DNA of 64,000 bases. Origin: Ophiura sarsii. Lineage: Eukaryota; Echinodermata; Ophiuroidea; Amphilepidida; Ophiuridae. The position numbers and the translations under genes are program-made. The stretch lies in assembly GCA_035610835.1 (NCBI GenBank), contig CM069454.1, positions 930,001 through 994,000 of the forward strand. Direction: 5' to 3'. The notes under the pieces are model-generated. The model searched no databases and was not told where the DNA came from. It saw nothing but the letters and a program-made list of their open reading frames with translations. This document shows, piece by piece, positions 45,613 through 56,171 of the stretch. Within the stretch, counting starts at the first letter, position 1. Every line of letters starts with the position of its first letter.

Positions 45613-45986
45613 CAATTTGGCATCACTGACGCCAATTTGGCATCACTGATGCCGATTTTGGCATCACTGATGCCGATTTGGCATCACTGATGCCCTTTGA
45701 CGCCTTCTGATGCCAATCTGGCATCACTGATGCCGATTTGGCATCACTGATGCCCTTTGACGCCTTCTGATGCCAATTTGGCATCACTGATGCCAATTTT
45801 GGCATCACTGATGCCCTTTGACGCCATCTGATGCCAATTTGGCATCACTGATGCCCTTTGACGCCTTCTGATGCCAATTTGGCATCACTGATGCCATTTG
45901 ACGCCTTCTGATGCCGATTTGGCATCACTGATGCCATTTGACGCCATTTGATGCCATTTGACGCCATTTGACGCCATTTGATGCCA
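45613..45986. repeat. Palindromic TTGGCATCACTGATGCCAA minisatellite
   Basis: About 375 bp of units built on a 19-base near-perfect palindrome (9-bp stem, one central base) separated by 'ctttgacgccttctga'. The dominant higher-order period is about 39 bp; the tail decays to a 10-bp ATTTGATGCC / ATTTGACGCC repeat. A 61-codon minus-strand open frame with a 13-residue peptide repeat is a by-product of the 39-bp period. Confidence 0.92.
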
Positions 45987-46354
45987 AAAGTAGGAAAGAG
46001 ACGCCGTTCTGCTTCTCCTAGTGTGTGTGTATCTACTTCACCTGATTCTCAATGCTAAGCACTATAATGGTTGCTTGGGAGACGCTAACTTGGAAGTCCG
46101 CTGGTGGCGCATTGCATTTTGCCGAATTCCAATAATTGTGTTTGATTTAGAATGGGTAAAATAATGGATCATGATCCCTACTAAATTTGTGGAATTGCAA
46201 CAAGCACAATTGGAAGTCAACACTTTCAACTGTCAAGGCTACCTCAGAACTATCTAGTTTGACTTATAATAAGTGTTTAGAAGTGCAATGACTACATCTA
46301 TGAAAGTGTTTTTTGATGTTCACAATCATTTAATATAGTTATGTAAAGCTGCTT

Positions 46355-46608
46355 TAGTTTAATCAGTTCCAAATTGGTGAGAAATATTTGTTTTTTATCT
46401 CTCGGTGCGAAGTAATCCAAGGGTACATGTGCGATTATGGCCACACGCACACAGGTTGGCCGCATGCATACCAATAACAATCGCACTGTGTATCATGTGT
46501 GACACACACATGATACACAGTGCGATTGTTGTTGGCAATTGATGCACGCTGGTGTTCTTCTGTATTCTGCTGTTATGAGGCTTTACCAGTTTGGAACTGA
46601 TTAAACTA
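46355..46608. mobile_element. MITE, TAGTTTAATCAGTTCCAAAT ends (M4), copy 1
   Basis: Inverted ends TAGTTTAATCAGTTCCAAAT and TTTGGAACTGATTAAACTA. A second perfect inverted repeat lies in the middle (about 46477-46535): CAATCGCACTGTGTATCATG and its complement around a short loop. A related copy is at 52506-52704. Confidence 0.8.
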
Positions 46609-46656
46609 TAGTATTTCTGGGATACATTGCTATTGTTTTGATTAGGACAATACTAC

Positions 46657-46973
46657 TTAAGGGGGTCTCAAGGGAGTAACTTTTTGAATTTTGTGAGTGC
46701 TGTAATTATTGAACTATTACTCAAATGTATATAAAATTATACATTTTGGAAAGGAAATGGGTTAGAAAAAGTCACTGTTTTGACCTTATTTTTATGTGAG
46801 ACAAGCTAACGAAATTAATTTATAAATAAAAAAATGCCAAAGATTGCTTAATTATAATGTTAAGACACTAACTTAGGGACGAATTACTCTTTGTATTTTT
46901 GAAATGTTGACAAAAATTACAGCACTCAATAAATCCAACAAATCCAATCAAAAACTTCCTTGAGTCCCCTTAA
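46657..46973. mobile_element. 317-bp TTAA-bounded MITE (TTAAGGGGGTCTCAAGG ends)
   Basis: Starts TTAAGGGGGTCTCAAGGGAG and ends CTTGAGTCCCCTTAA. Further in, GAGTGCTGTAATT faces AATTACAGCACTC. TTAA at both boundaries suggests a TTAA target duplication. Non-coding. Confidence 0.75.
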
Positions 46974-47394
46974 ATTACAATTTGATGGACATTAACCCCA
47001 GTTAAAAGCATCAAGTCTACTTTTTGATTGCATTTTGACCAAATGTATGCTGATACATGTATGTGATCACAGACTAAAAAGGTACAAATAAGATACACCT
47101 TCAGATCTGATTGTTCTTTTTTTTCCTAAATGTGAAATTTAAGCAGTTTCTTATTGAAGGTATGGTATGTGTTTACATTAACATTAAGTTAATGACCACT
47201 TAATTTTGGACACAACTGATATCGCAAAACATATCATACAGGTATTTGCTCATTATTATACCTACATAAAATGGATTGGAAGTTTTACACCTGATCTTTA
47301 CACCTTGCTTTGCTCATATCACTTGAACAGCCTATCTCTGTATCCCCCACCATGAATTTCAGTGTTTGTAACTAAAGGGAACCACTGTAATGTA
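46974..47394. other. Intergenic stretch, no gene seen
   Basis: AT-rich. No repeat or coding signal was identified. Confidence 0.4.
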
Positions 47395-47858
47395 TATAAT
47401 AATGTTTTATATTATATATAATATAATATAAAGCAGTGTACCAACCCACCGTGTTTACAATAGACAATATAATAACAAATATTAACAACCACCGGCGAAT
47501 GTCCCAACGAAAAATAAGCAAGGACATTCACCGGCGGGGAATCGAACCCCGGTCTCCTGATCCAAATGTCTCATGTTATCGTGCTGTGTGTATTGTATAA
47601 CCCCGTCGCCTGATCACTTACCACTGATTCAAATTGCCGTTTATCAGCAAGTATCGGTTGTCTAGTGGTTAAGACGCCTGTCTAGTAATCAGGAGACCGG
47701 GGTTCAAATCCCCGCCGGTGGATGTCCTTGCTTATTTTTCGTTGGGACATTCGCCGGTGGTTGTTAATATTTGTTTGTTATATTGTCTATTGTAAACACC
47801 GTGGGTTGGTAAACTGCTTTATATATTATATTATATATAAAACATTATACACTGTAAT
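47395..47858. mobile_element. Long inverted repeat with a tRNA-like sequence in each arm
   Basis: Arms of about 190 bp, close to identical, read outward from the tRNA 3' half: AGGAGACCGGGGTTC, GATGTCCTTGCTTATTTTTC, GGGACATTCGCCGGTGGTTG, ATTGTCTATTGTAAACAC and a TATATAATAT tail. The right arm holds a complete tRNA-Thr-like gene; the left arm (minus strand) keeps the T arm and acceptor 3' strand but not a pairing 5' half. It could be two SINEs in inverted orientation or a fold-back element that captured a tRNA. Confidence 0.75.
47651..47722 (+). tRNA. tRNA-Thr(AGT)-like gene or SINE head
   Basis: A canonical 72-nt cloverleaf can be drawn: acceptor GTATCGG with CCGGTGG (six of seven pairs, three of them G-U or G-C at the base), D stem GTCT/AGAC, anticodon stem CCTGT/TCAGG with one T-T mismatch, loop CTAGTAA giving anticodon AGT (Thr), variable AGAC, T stem CGGGG/CCCCG with loop TTCAAAT, and discriminator A. 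A box (TCTAGTGG) and B box (GGTTCAAATCC) are good. There is no T-run terminator directly after it. The long repeated flanks make a tRNA-derived SINE or tRNA pseudogene more likely than a working gene. Confidence 0.6.
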
Positions 47859-48213
47859 GTAGTTAATCTCAGGACTGAAGCCATTTGGGAAAATGATACC
47901 CACTATAGAAAGTTGCTATGATAAACGATTGATAGATGACATATGATTGTTAAGCACTAAATATATTTCATGAGATCAATGTTTGTGTTTCAAAGTATGA
48001 CAACTGTGCAGCTTCTTTAGTTACCAGGGCAAGTTTAGTCATAACTCTTTTTTAATTGTGCTGGTAATCCAGTTGAAATACATCCTTTCAATTGTAGCCA
48101 CATCCATTGAGCTCTAATGTTATGAAATTATTTTCAATTAATAAAAATAATTGTTCATGATCCCCAAATAGCATCATATTAAAAGAATATGTAAAACTAA
48201 TTTCCAGACTTGT
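47859..48213. other. Intergenic stretch, no gene seen
   Basis: AT-rich, featureless. Confidence 0.4.
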
Positions 48214-48605
48214 TTAAAGGCCCTTCACAATTGATTTTGAGTTTCCTGTTGCAGATTTTGAAAAATGGATGAGGTTATTACATCACTTTTAATAATTATT
48301 TTTATTTTCATTTTTGTGGTTGAAACTGATATGCCACAAATACATTGCATGTTTGACTGGCACAGGTTTTGTTTTACTGGTCTTACTCACATTATTGCTT
48401 TTATCAATTATCATTGCACCAATGTTGTTGGTCTATTCACCCTATATTGGAGGTGATCCGATTCAGGGAAAATACAAATTTTGCTATTTTAGTATTAACA
48501 TGTAATTTAAAAAAAAAATGAAATAAAATGAAATAATTAAATAATTTGCCATTTTCAATATTGGACGATGGTTAACAGGAAACTAATAATCAATTGTGGA
48601 CACCA
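48214..48605. mobile_element. TTAAAGGCCCTTCACAATTG-ended repeat
   Basis: The left end is TTAAAGGCCCTTCACAATTG then 'gagtttcctgttg'. Near the right end, AACAGGAAAC and AATCAATTGTGGA complement these blocks. A fragment of the same family (GCAACAGGAAACGCAGAATT, then AATTGTGAAGGGCCT) is embedded at about 54562-54600. The hydrophobic open frames inside (48265-48505) have no recognisable domain. Confidence 0.55.
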
Positions 48606-48750
48606 AATGTGTATTGAACAAGGGATTCAATAATACATGTAGGTTCATATGTTCTGCATTGTATTTTAAAGTGTAAGCAGCTGTTTAGATTTAATAGGCC
48701 ATCACTTTTTACTCTACTTTAATTTGGCATGCAACATGCATGGTTATATG

Positions 48751-49531
48751 TATGAGGGTCATTCAAAAAGTTCTACCTCCTAACTCATAAAAAGGTGACT
48801 GATTTAATATAAAAATAATGTTACTTAATTTGCAAGATTCACATCATGAATTGACCACCATTGAGCGTAACCCAACCCTATACAGAATACTTCAATAGTT
48901 GTATTTTCTTTTCATTAAAACTGAGAGATTTTCTACATAAGGGACTAAATAGAAGGACACCCAGTCTCCCTGAAAGATTTGTTATATTATTATTGACTCT
49001 CTGATTGACTTTTCTAAACATTTTCTATAAAAAAACCTCTTAAATGCTAAAGATTTAACATACAAGGCTGTGGCCTGACTTCTATTAACAAACTTGACCG
49101 AATAGCAGTATTCCAGTACGCTAAATGCATTACAATACATTAGTGTTGATATTAAACTATTTGCACGCCTATGAGTTTTTTAATTGCTTACAATCTAACT
49201 TTACTTGAGATGATCATAACACATTATATCTAGAAACCATTCATTATTTTTCATGTTCAGTATCAAAATAGTGCTATTTTGTCCAACCATCTATTACGGC
49301 AAAAAAACAAAATTCATTTTTAGGGTCATTTCCGTTTCCGTTGTCCAAAATCTCTCTGTGACTTACATGTAGACCACATCAGAACCAAGTAAAACAGATA
49401 TCGATTATCATTTACTATAAATGTAAAGGCAAGATTTAGAGCTATAATCATGTACAAAATTATAAGACTGATATTAAAATTAGCAATGTTATGGGGAGGA
49501 GTTTGTTAGAACTTATTGAATGACCATCATA
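48751..49531. mobile_element. 781-bp mariner-like element (TATGAGGGTCATTCAAAAAG ends)
   Basis: The left end is TATGAGGGTCATTCAAAAAG followed by TTCTACCTCC; the right end complements as TATGATGGTCATTCAATAAG then TTCTAACAAACTCC. The GGGTCATTCAA-type end resembles mariner-family termini. No transposase frame is visible. TA at both boundaries. Confidence 0.7.
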
Positions 49532-49639
49532 TTACTCTTTTTTATTTCGATAATAATTAATCTTTCTAGAGGTGGTCGAGATTTGAATATTATTTCTCTA
49601 TCATGCTTGTCGCTAATGAGGTAGGGGAACTGTTGGAAG

Positions 49640-49925
49640 TTGGGCCTTTAGACGTATATCTAGTGCTTCGATACCAATCGTCTTGTTAAACTTAGTTGGT
49701 AGATTCCCTGTCTTGAATTCAGGAGGTCCCGGGTTCAAATCCCGGTTGGAAATGATTTTTTTTTATTTCTCAGCCACCATGAGTCAAAGATTAATTATTA
49801 TTATCACTTGCACTTGCAAATAAGTACCTTTGATTTCACTTTTTCTTTTATTGTTTTCTGTAAAGTGCTAAGTGATTCCTTCTGTGTATAATGTGCTATA
49901 TTAATGTATGATATTATTATTTTGC
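49640..49925 (+). repeat. tRNA-derived SINE
   Basis: TTAGTTGGTAGA (A-box-like) and GTCCCGGGTTCAAATCCCGG (B box with a perfect 5-bp T stem) lie at about 49692-49745. A T-run follows, and the segment ends in 'gtgctatattaatgta' and an ATT-rich tail near 49920. The acceptor ends do not pair. The order head, body, 'gcgctata-like' tail and ATT repeat is the standard SINE architecture. Confidence 0.6.
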
Positions 49926-50439
49926 AGTGTAGGATTTTCCCTTTAGTTCACAAACCTTATTTTGACTCACTGGCTAATTCATACATCTAAGACCTTAAGG
50001 GTTGTTTGCCAAAACAAGGGGGAAACGTGGGTCGGTTGATCAAGTGCCATTTTCTTCTTCTTTTTTTCTATTTTTGTTGTTGTTGTTGCTATAGACAGCT
50101 TGGAAATTATATTCTAAAGAATTTTCGTTTCAATTACTGTAAATGTTCTTATTCATTTTTTCACCATAACAAAATATCTTTAAAAAAAAAGAAAAAGTCA
50201 TTTATTTTTAGATTGTGTATAGGTTGGTTTTGTTTGGTCAAACAAACCCGATCAGTTTTAGGGCAGTGTCAACCCCGCACTTGTTTCAAAAATTGAATTT
50301 GATATTTCTCTATTATGTTATACTTTTATATGTATTCTATCATTACCATCATAAGTTATCGGAAGTGATTATTTCCCGTTCTTTTGGGTGATTCAAATTT
50401 GTTGTTTTGGTAAGTTTGAGTCAGGAAAAGATGCATGGT

Positions 50440-50580
50440 TATTTGGCGGGAAATTAAGCGGAGTTCCGCGCTTTTCAACAGCTGTTCAATCATTGCATTG
50501 CGCTCTGAATCTTCCTGTGCGTAATACTAGACGCGCCGCTTAATAACCGCGACGTAGACGCGAAGAAAAAAAAAGCGCAA
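50440..50580. promoter_or_regulatory. Local CpG-containing stretch with an E2F-type site
   Basis: ATTTGGCGGGAAATT at about 50440 contains the E2F consensus TTTGGCGGGAAA. The next 120 bp are locally CpG-richer (CGCGCC, ACCGCGACG, ACGCGAAG) than the surrounding AT-rich DNA. Without a neighbouring gene, promoter activity is only a possibility. Confidence 0.25.
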
Positions 50581-51729
50581 GAACAATGTTTAAAAATGTA
50601 AACAACAGCCAATCTTACAATCATTTAAATTTCAGTTTTCTTCCAATTTCTTCACATTGTGACAATATAAATTGAATCTGATAGTTTATTTTGATTGTTC
50701 ATAATAGTATACTTGCCTTTTAAGTCACACGCCCGTGTATTCCGAGAACATTTAGCTTTAAATGGTGGAAAATGTCAATATTTTTACTAAATCGATGTTT
50801 TATAGAAGTTCAAATTTGAAGGAATTTTACGAATTTTCAAACAACAAAACTAAAAAAATATCAAACTATCATGTAAGCTTTTACTACCATTGTGTAGAGG
50901 TCTTTCAGCTCTAGGAGCAATTTTTTAATTTTTTCGATTATGGATTTGAAACTCGAGATATGCATCCATTTCTAGCGAAGTGTATGCAAAAACTTTTACA
51001 CTTTTTCGATGTTTTTCGCGATATTTCCATAACTAAGCCTTATTTAAAAAAAAAAAAAAAAAAAAATCGATTTTAGACAAAATTGTCTTGTTTAAAAAAA
51101 TTATATTAGAACTAAATAATGACCAATTTCTTTTTTTATAGTTATGATCTCTGAAAAATGTGGGCGGAAAAATGCTTTTTGGTACATTTCTTCAAATTTA
51201 GTTTGTTTGGTATCACATTGATATCACCATCGGATTCCTTATCAAATTTCCTTTCTATAAATGTATACTTTTATGTACTTTTATTCAATATTCTCAAACA
51301 TAGAAGCAAAAGTTGATCATCAAAATAATAGGGTTGACACTTCCCTTAAAGAACAGTGAGGAGGAGATTATTTTCACCATTTTCTTTTGAACTAGCACTT
51401 TTCAGCGCAATACATTGTAATTGCAAACTTTGAAACATTAAAGCAGAAATACTCTCTCCAGTATTTATGATTAAAGTATCATGAATGAATCATGAGAAAC
51501 AAGTTGGTTCACATTTTTATTGACACACTACAATGTAGCTTTATTTACGTACCCCATTCATGATTCAAACACAACATGTCACAGAGTGGAAATTATTAAA
51601 TCAATTTCAAGTAAGTTGCATTACCATAATTACCTTAGTAGCTATTTTAGTTTTAGTTTTTTGATTATTTTTTTCAAGCACAACATTTTCAATTATCTTG
51701 GGATATGTTTTTTCATTGTTATATATCAG
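50581..51729. other. Intergenic stretch, no gene seen
   Basis: AT-rich with an A-run at about 51045-51066. Open frames at 51520-51894 belong partly to the inverted repeat that follows. Confidence 0.4.
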
Positions 51730-52075
51730 TGTAATGCTGATGTGTTCATCTTTACAATGATACCCAATTTGAACCAATCCCTTGTTCCAGTCCTCAGCTA
51801 CATGCTTGAGAACCATGGGAGGTCACAATCTGAATGTGCCAAAATCAACACTATTATAATGCTCAAAATAACAACTTTGTCGTCTATTCAGTGAAGTGTT
51901 ACATTGACTAGTACAGTGTAGAGTGATGCTCTATTGATTTTTGAGCCCGAAATAGCATAGATATTGGCACATTCAGATTGCGACCTCCCCATGTTCTCAG
52001 TGGCTGAGCACAGGAACAAGGGATTGCGTCAAATTTATTGTAAAGATATGACATCAGCTTTTCATTGAAATGTAA
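51730..52075. mobile_element. Fold-back element, ~115-bp arms
   Basis: Blocks ATCCCTTGTTCCAG, GAGAACCATGGGAGGTC, CAATCTGAATGTGCC and GCTGATG-TTCATCTTTACAAT on the left reappear inverted on the right (GGCACATTCAGATTG, GACCTCCCCATGTTCTC, CAAGGGAT and so on), around a loop of about 110 bp. No coding capacity. Confidence 0.75.
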
Positions 52076-52295
52076 CACTTATTGAACATATCCTGAAATA
52101 TTTGAACATTTTGTGATTGAAAAATTAATATGAACTTTTTTTGAGCAGTTATGTATTTTAAAGTAGATGTGTTGGTTTATAGTAAGTATTTAGTAGATAT
52201 GTTGGTTTGTATTAAGTATTTTAGTAGATGAGTTTGTTTGTATTAAGTATTTTTAGGTTGTTGTTTAGCAGATCTTAATGTTTTGTGTGTTTCTG

Positions 52296-52330
52296 CTGGG
52301 ACTAACATATCTAATTTATGTTAGTCCCAG
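52296..52330. repeat. Perfect 13-bp hairpin
   Basis: CTGGGACTAACAT, a 9-base loop, then ATGTTAGTCCCAG. No mismatch. It follows three short direct repeats of 'tagta-at-tgttggttt-tattaagtattt' (52160-52255). Confidence 0.85.
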
Positions 52331-52505
52331 GTTTCTGGTTATACTTTCTATACTCCCAGTCACAATAAATCCCCCAATGAGCCTATAACATAGCCAAGTA
52401 ATACAGTAACTGACCAGATGTATCATGGTCGATCTTACAGGGTGGGGAATCTTTTGTCCAGGAGTATTTGTCACATATATTTGATGAAGTACATATTTGA
52501 TCTTA

Positions 52506-52704
52506 CTACAGTTTAATCAGCTCCAAATTGGCGAAAAATATTTGGTCCTCGCCGCGAGCAAAAGTAATACAGGCATACTCACGCTCTCACGGCCAGTCGA
52601 GGATGCAAAGTTCGCTTGTTGCTTTCATGCACATCCCACATCCTTCTGTATTCATTCGCTGCTGTAAGGAGGCTTTGGCAATTTGGAACTGGTCAAACTA
52701 TAGG
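52506..52704. mobile_element. MITE, M4 family, copy 2
   Basis: Ends CAGTTTAATCAGCTCCAAAT and TTTGGAACTGGTCAAACTA match the element at 46355-46608. The inner part is diverged (GCCGCGAGC, CACGGCCAG), and the central perfect stem of copy 1 is absent. Confidence 0.75.
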
Positions 52705-52953
52705 TTCTTTTGAAATGTATCACTTTCAGGGTTGTTGTCAGTAAATGCTTGTTGGTTAAATACATTTTATTTTTAAATTGCCTACCGTAAACGGAAGGCT
52801 ATCTTTAATGATTTATGATGGAATAGATCCCAAAGTTTTCTGTTTGTTAAAGTTCAAATTCTGTACATTTAACATGAGTTTTCTTCAGTTTACAATTTGA
52901 GCTACCATACTTCTACCCAGGATAACCATTTCTTTTATAACATTGTGAGTATA

Positions 52954-53702
52954 TAAACTGCTCACAAAAAGTTGGGACACTTTTTGTAATCAAGTATATT
53001 TTTATTGTTTATTATCCTCTTGTATTATGTTGCATATCAATGGAAAGCTGAAGCGTTCTTCTTTAAAATGATACCAAATGTGCAATAATGACATGTTGAT
53101 GGACTTGGCCACATTAATGAGAATGAGACAAAGTCACAAATCAAATGTGCCAAATTAGCAATTTTGTGTTACTATGTGAACAAACAAACTGACACTGTAA
53201 TGAAAACAACAAGACATCTTACTGATCTTAAGCCACTTTATTGAGACAAGGACTGAGTTCAGTAACGAGTGGATGATGTTGTAGGCTTAAACCTTTCATC
53301 ACTTACCTTCATGACCTTCCACCTGTTAAACCAGTCTTGAAAATACCCAAACACTGGTTTTCTAAAAAGATGAGGGTTAACTTGTGTGTGTTGTGCTCAC
53401 TGGTGCAAATATTTGTGTAAACCATTCATGGTTCTCAAGCATGACCGGTTTGATTATTGATCATTACCATTGACTGTTTAGCACAGATAACGCCGGGTAA
53501 TTTTGGCACATTTGAATTGTGACTTTGCCTCATTCTCATTCATGTGGCCAAGTTCAGCAACATGTAATCATTGTAAATGTGGTATAATTTTAAAGAGGAA
53601 CACTTCAGCTTTCCATTGATATATAACATATACAAAGAGGGTAATAAATAATAAAAATATACTTGATTAAAAAAAGTTTCCTAACTTTTTGTGAGCAGTT
53701 TA
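52954..53702. mobile_element. 749-bp element with TAAACTGCTCACAAAAAGTT ends
   Basis: TAAACTGCTCACAAAAAGTT at the left and AACTTTTTGTGAGCAGTTTA at the right. Arms match for about 200 bp (for example TGGACTTGGCCACATTAATG against its complement near 53530). TA at both ends is compatible with a Tc1/mariner-type insertion. No transposase. A truncated relative starts at 7561. Confidence 0.85.
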
Positions 53703-54367
53703 CAACAAGCCAAACATTAATGAAATATTGGCAACTCAATTGCTTTTGTATTTTGTTTGATCGAAAATATTTAAAACAAAACATGAAATTACACTTTCTA
53801 AAATAGAAAACCAGAACCTTTAGTCTCTATACAATTCAACAAATCTGAAATTTGTCAAAAGGTCATCTATCTGTGTGGTAGCATAAGTCATTCTTATCCA
53901 CAAAAATAATCAATTTACAGTATTGAGGTTAATAATAAGAAAGTACAAATGTTGAAAAATAAACAAATAAACATCTTTTTAGAACAAAGTCTGTCCAAAT
54001 GGGAACTTTTGAAAATAGGCAATTTGAAATATCTCATACTGCTATTCTGGCTAATTTGTAATTCTCATTATGTAATATAAAAGGCTGCACAGTTGAGGTT
54101 ATGGGCAGTATTACACAATAATCTTTCAATGACAGCTGAATTACATCATAAAATGTAGTTTGAGATTTTAAAAGTACAATGTCTTGATAGAGAAACTAAT
54201 CACAGATAATCGGAATATGTGTTTTGATTATCTGTGAACTAATTCATCTGAACAAAATTTGTTTACAAGATACTTCAATACCCTGGTCAAGTAGACAAGA
54301 TGTATTGCCTGAATAAAAAAAAAGCAGAAACCCTGGTTCAAATAGACAAGATATATTAAAAGCAGAA
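53703..54367. other. Intergenic stretch, no gene seen
   Basis: A short stem CACAGATAATC / GATTATCTGTG at about 54201-54236 is the only visible structure. Confidence 0.45.
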
Positions 54368-56171
54368 TTAAAGGTGTATGTTCCGATCACCTTTTTGGAG
54401 CTATGATTTATTTATTTTCACATCAAGATATTTTGATATCAGAAGAATCCCCATATTTTCTCATTATGTCTAGAAATTATAGGCTAAAATGTGGTGAATT
54501 ACTGCCAAAGGTGGTTGGTTAACCACCAATCAGTTTAAAAGTCACCTCGTCCCTTTTTTAAACTTGCAACAGGAAACGCAGAATTAATTGTGAAGGGCCT
54601 AATATATAAATGGAACTTTTCTTGCTCCTATGATTTTACAGACATAATGAGACAAATATAGGGATTCTTCTGATATCAAAATATCTTGATGTGAAGTAGG
54701 GGAAAAAATCATAGCCAAAAACAAGTGGTTAGAACATACATGGTGTCTCAAAAATTATTACAACGTACCTTTAGAGAAGTTACTTTCTGAATAAGTGTCA
54801 GAATAGAACAATTCAAACGGCAAAATAGTTGGCTATAATTTAAAGGGAAAATATGATTTAGTTCAGTTATAACGAAGGAATGAGCAAAACGTATTGGTCA
54901 GAGAACACTTCCATCCAATTTTGCTCATATTGAGTGATTCATTCAGAAAGCACAGACAAGAAATCAATCAAAACTTCTCTCAAAGATAACATGGATTAAG
55001 GTGTTTTTCTGGTTCTACTTTTTATTTTAAACCAAATAACATGCTGAATGTTTAACATAATATTGAATGTAAAATTTGCCAATGCATTTTAAACTTGATA
55101 CCAGTAAAACTTGAAATTAATCATCGCCATTTTGCATTATGTGATAAGTTCAATCTTTTTATAACAATTGAAAACAAAATTTTAGTAAATCTGAACATTA
55201 TCGTTATTAACCAACTTCAAGATAACTAATAACATCGCGTATACAACTTATCAAACTTTAAGGCTTAACATTTAAACTTTATGAAAGGCTGAAATCATCT
55301 TTATTACCGCCATTTTTGCGCATAATGGTCAAATTTTTAATATCGCATATGGTCATCTTTCTTCTTAAAATGAGATGTATTGTTTTTTGTTTTATGAGAG
55401 TGTTATGATCGATTACTCTACACTTCTAATACAAATAGATCCATTTATCATAGTATTAAACAGTGCTAGCTAATTAAATAGTTTAAAATAAGTTACCACC
55501 CGCTCAAGTGAAAATCTGTCAAAATATGCTAACTTGGATTGAAGTGTTCCGTAACTACTCTTATGCAATCGTACATATCGTCTGCCTGCTTCGATAATTG
55601 CTTAACTTAGAAAACAACAAAAGTATGAAAAGTGAGTTAGGCAATTATCGAAGCAGGCTGACGATATGTTGAATAGCAACATGAATAGTGCAAGTGAATT
55701 CCAACAGGAGCAGTAACTGTTGGATAGAATTAGGTTGGGGATATACCTTTAAGTGAAATGTGGCTTGTTATATGCTTAATACGAGTTAATATGACCCATT
55801 TTAAACAATTTTCATCAGTACAATCTGCCTAACTCACAATGCTAACTTAGGCAGAATTGCAATTGTGCATTTATCAACACTTTTGATTGGTCAATGACTT
55901 ATGTATTATAACAGCATGTGCATAATGTAATGAAGTCATGATTTATGCAAAAAACTCTATTTCGCTGAAAAGTGAGTTAGGCAATTATCGAAGCAGGCTG
56001 ACGATATCTCTGTTATGACTGAACCAAATTAAATGCAGTTTTTTCCAATTGTACCAGTCTAATTTTACTTCATTTTGGCCTTTAAATTATTAAATTCTGA
56101 CACTTAAATAACAAGTTATGATCGCCTAAGGTGCGTTGTAATTAGTGTTAAGACACCCTGTACACCTTTAA
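54368..56171. mobile_element. M3-family MITE split by a CAGGGTGTC-type element
   Basis: The outer element starts TTAAAGGTGTATGTTC at 54368. Its right terminus is in two pieces: GAACATA ending at 54738 and CACCTTTAA at 56163-56171; TA stands at both junctions. Joined at the TA, the end is the exact complement of the left end. Outer-element arms ('atcaagatattttgatatcag' and inverse) pair over about 110 bp, with a fragment of the 48214 family between them. Confidence 0.88.
54739..56160. mobile_element. 1.42-kb TA-flanked CAGGGTGTC-type element
   Basis: The left end reads CATGGTGTCTCAAAAATTAT; the right end complements to CAGGGTGTCTTAACACTAAT. Arms correspond for about 100 bp (TACAACG-ACCTT, AAGTGTCAGAAT blocks). 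TA duplications flank it (54737-54738 and 56161-56162). Three copies of a 35-bp segment GTTAGGCAATTATCGAAGCA... lie inside: inverted at 55577-55611, direct at 55633-55667 and again at 55974-56008. No transposase is encoded. Confidence 0.82.

Noticed and set aside
45623..45808. Minus-strand 61-codon frame with a 13-residue repeat
   Set aside because: The 39-bp repeat period is a multiple of three, so a peptide repeat arises automatically.
48265..48505. Two overlapping hydrophobic small open frames that could be membrane peptides
   Set aside because: They lie inside an inverted-end repeat, overlap in two frames, and are hydrophobic simply because of T-rich sequence.
49690..49751. tRNA-Ser(TGA) gene
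   Set aside because: T arm and anticodon arm fold, but the acceptor strands do not pair, and a SINE-like body and tail follow.
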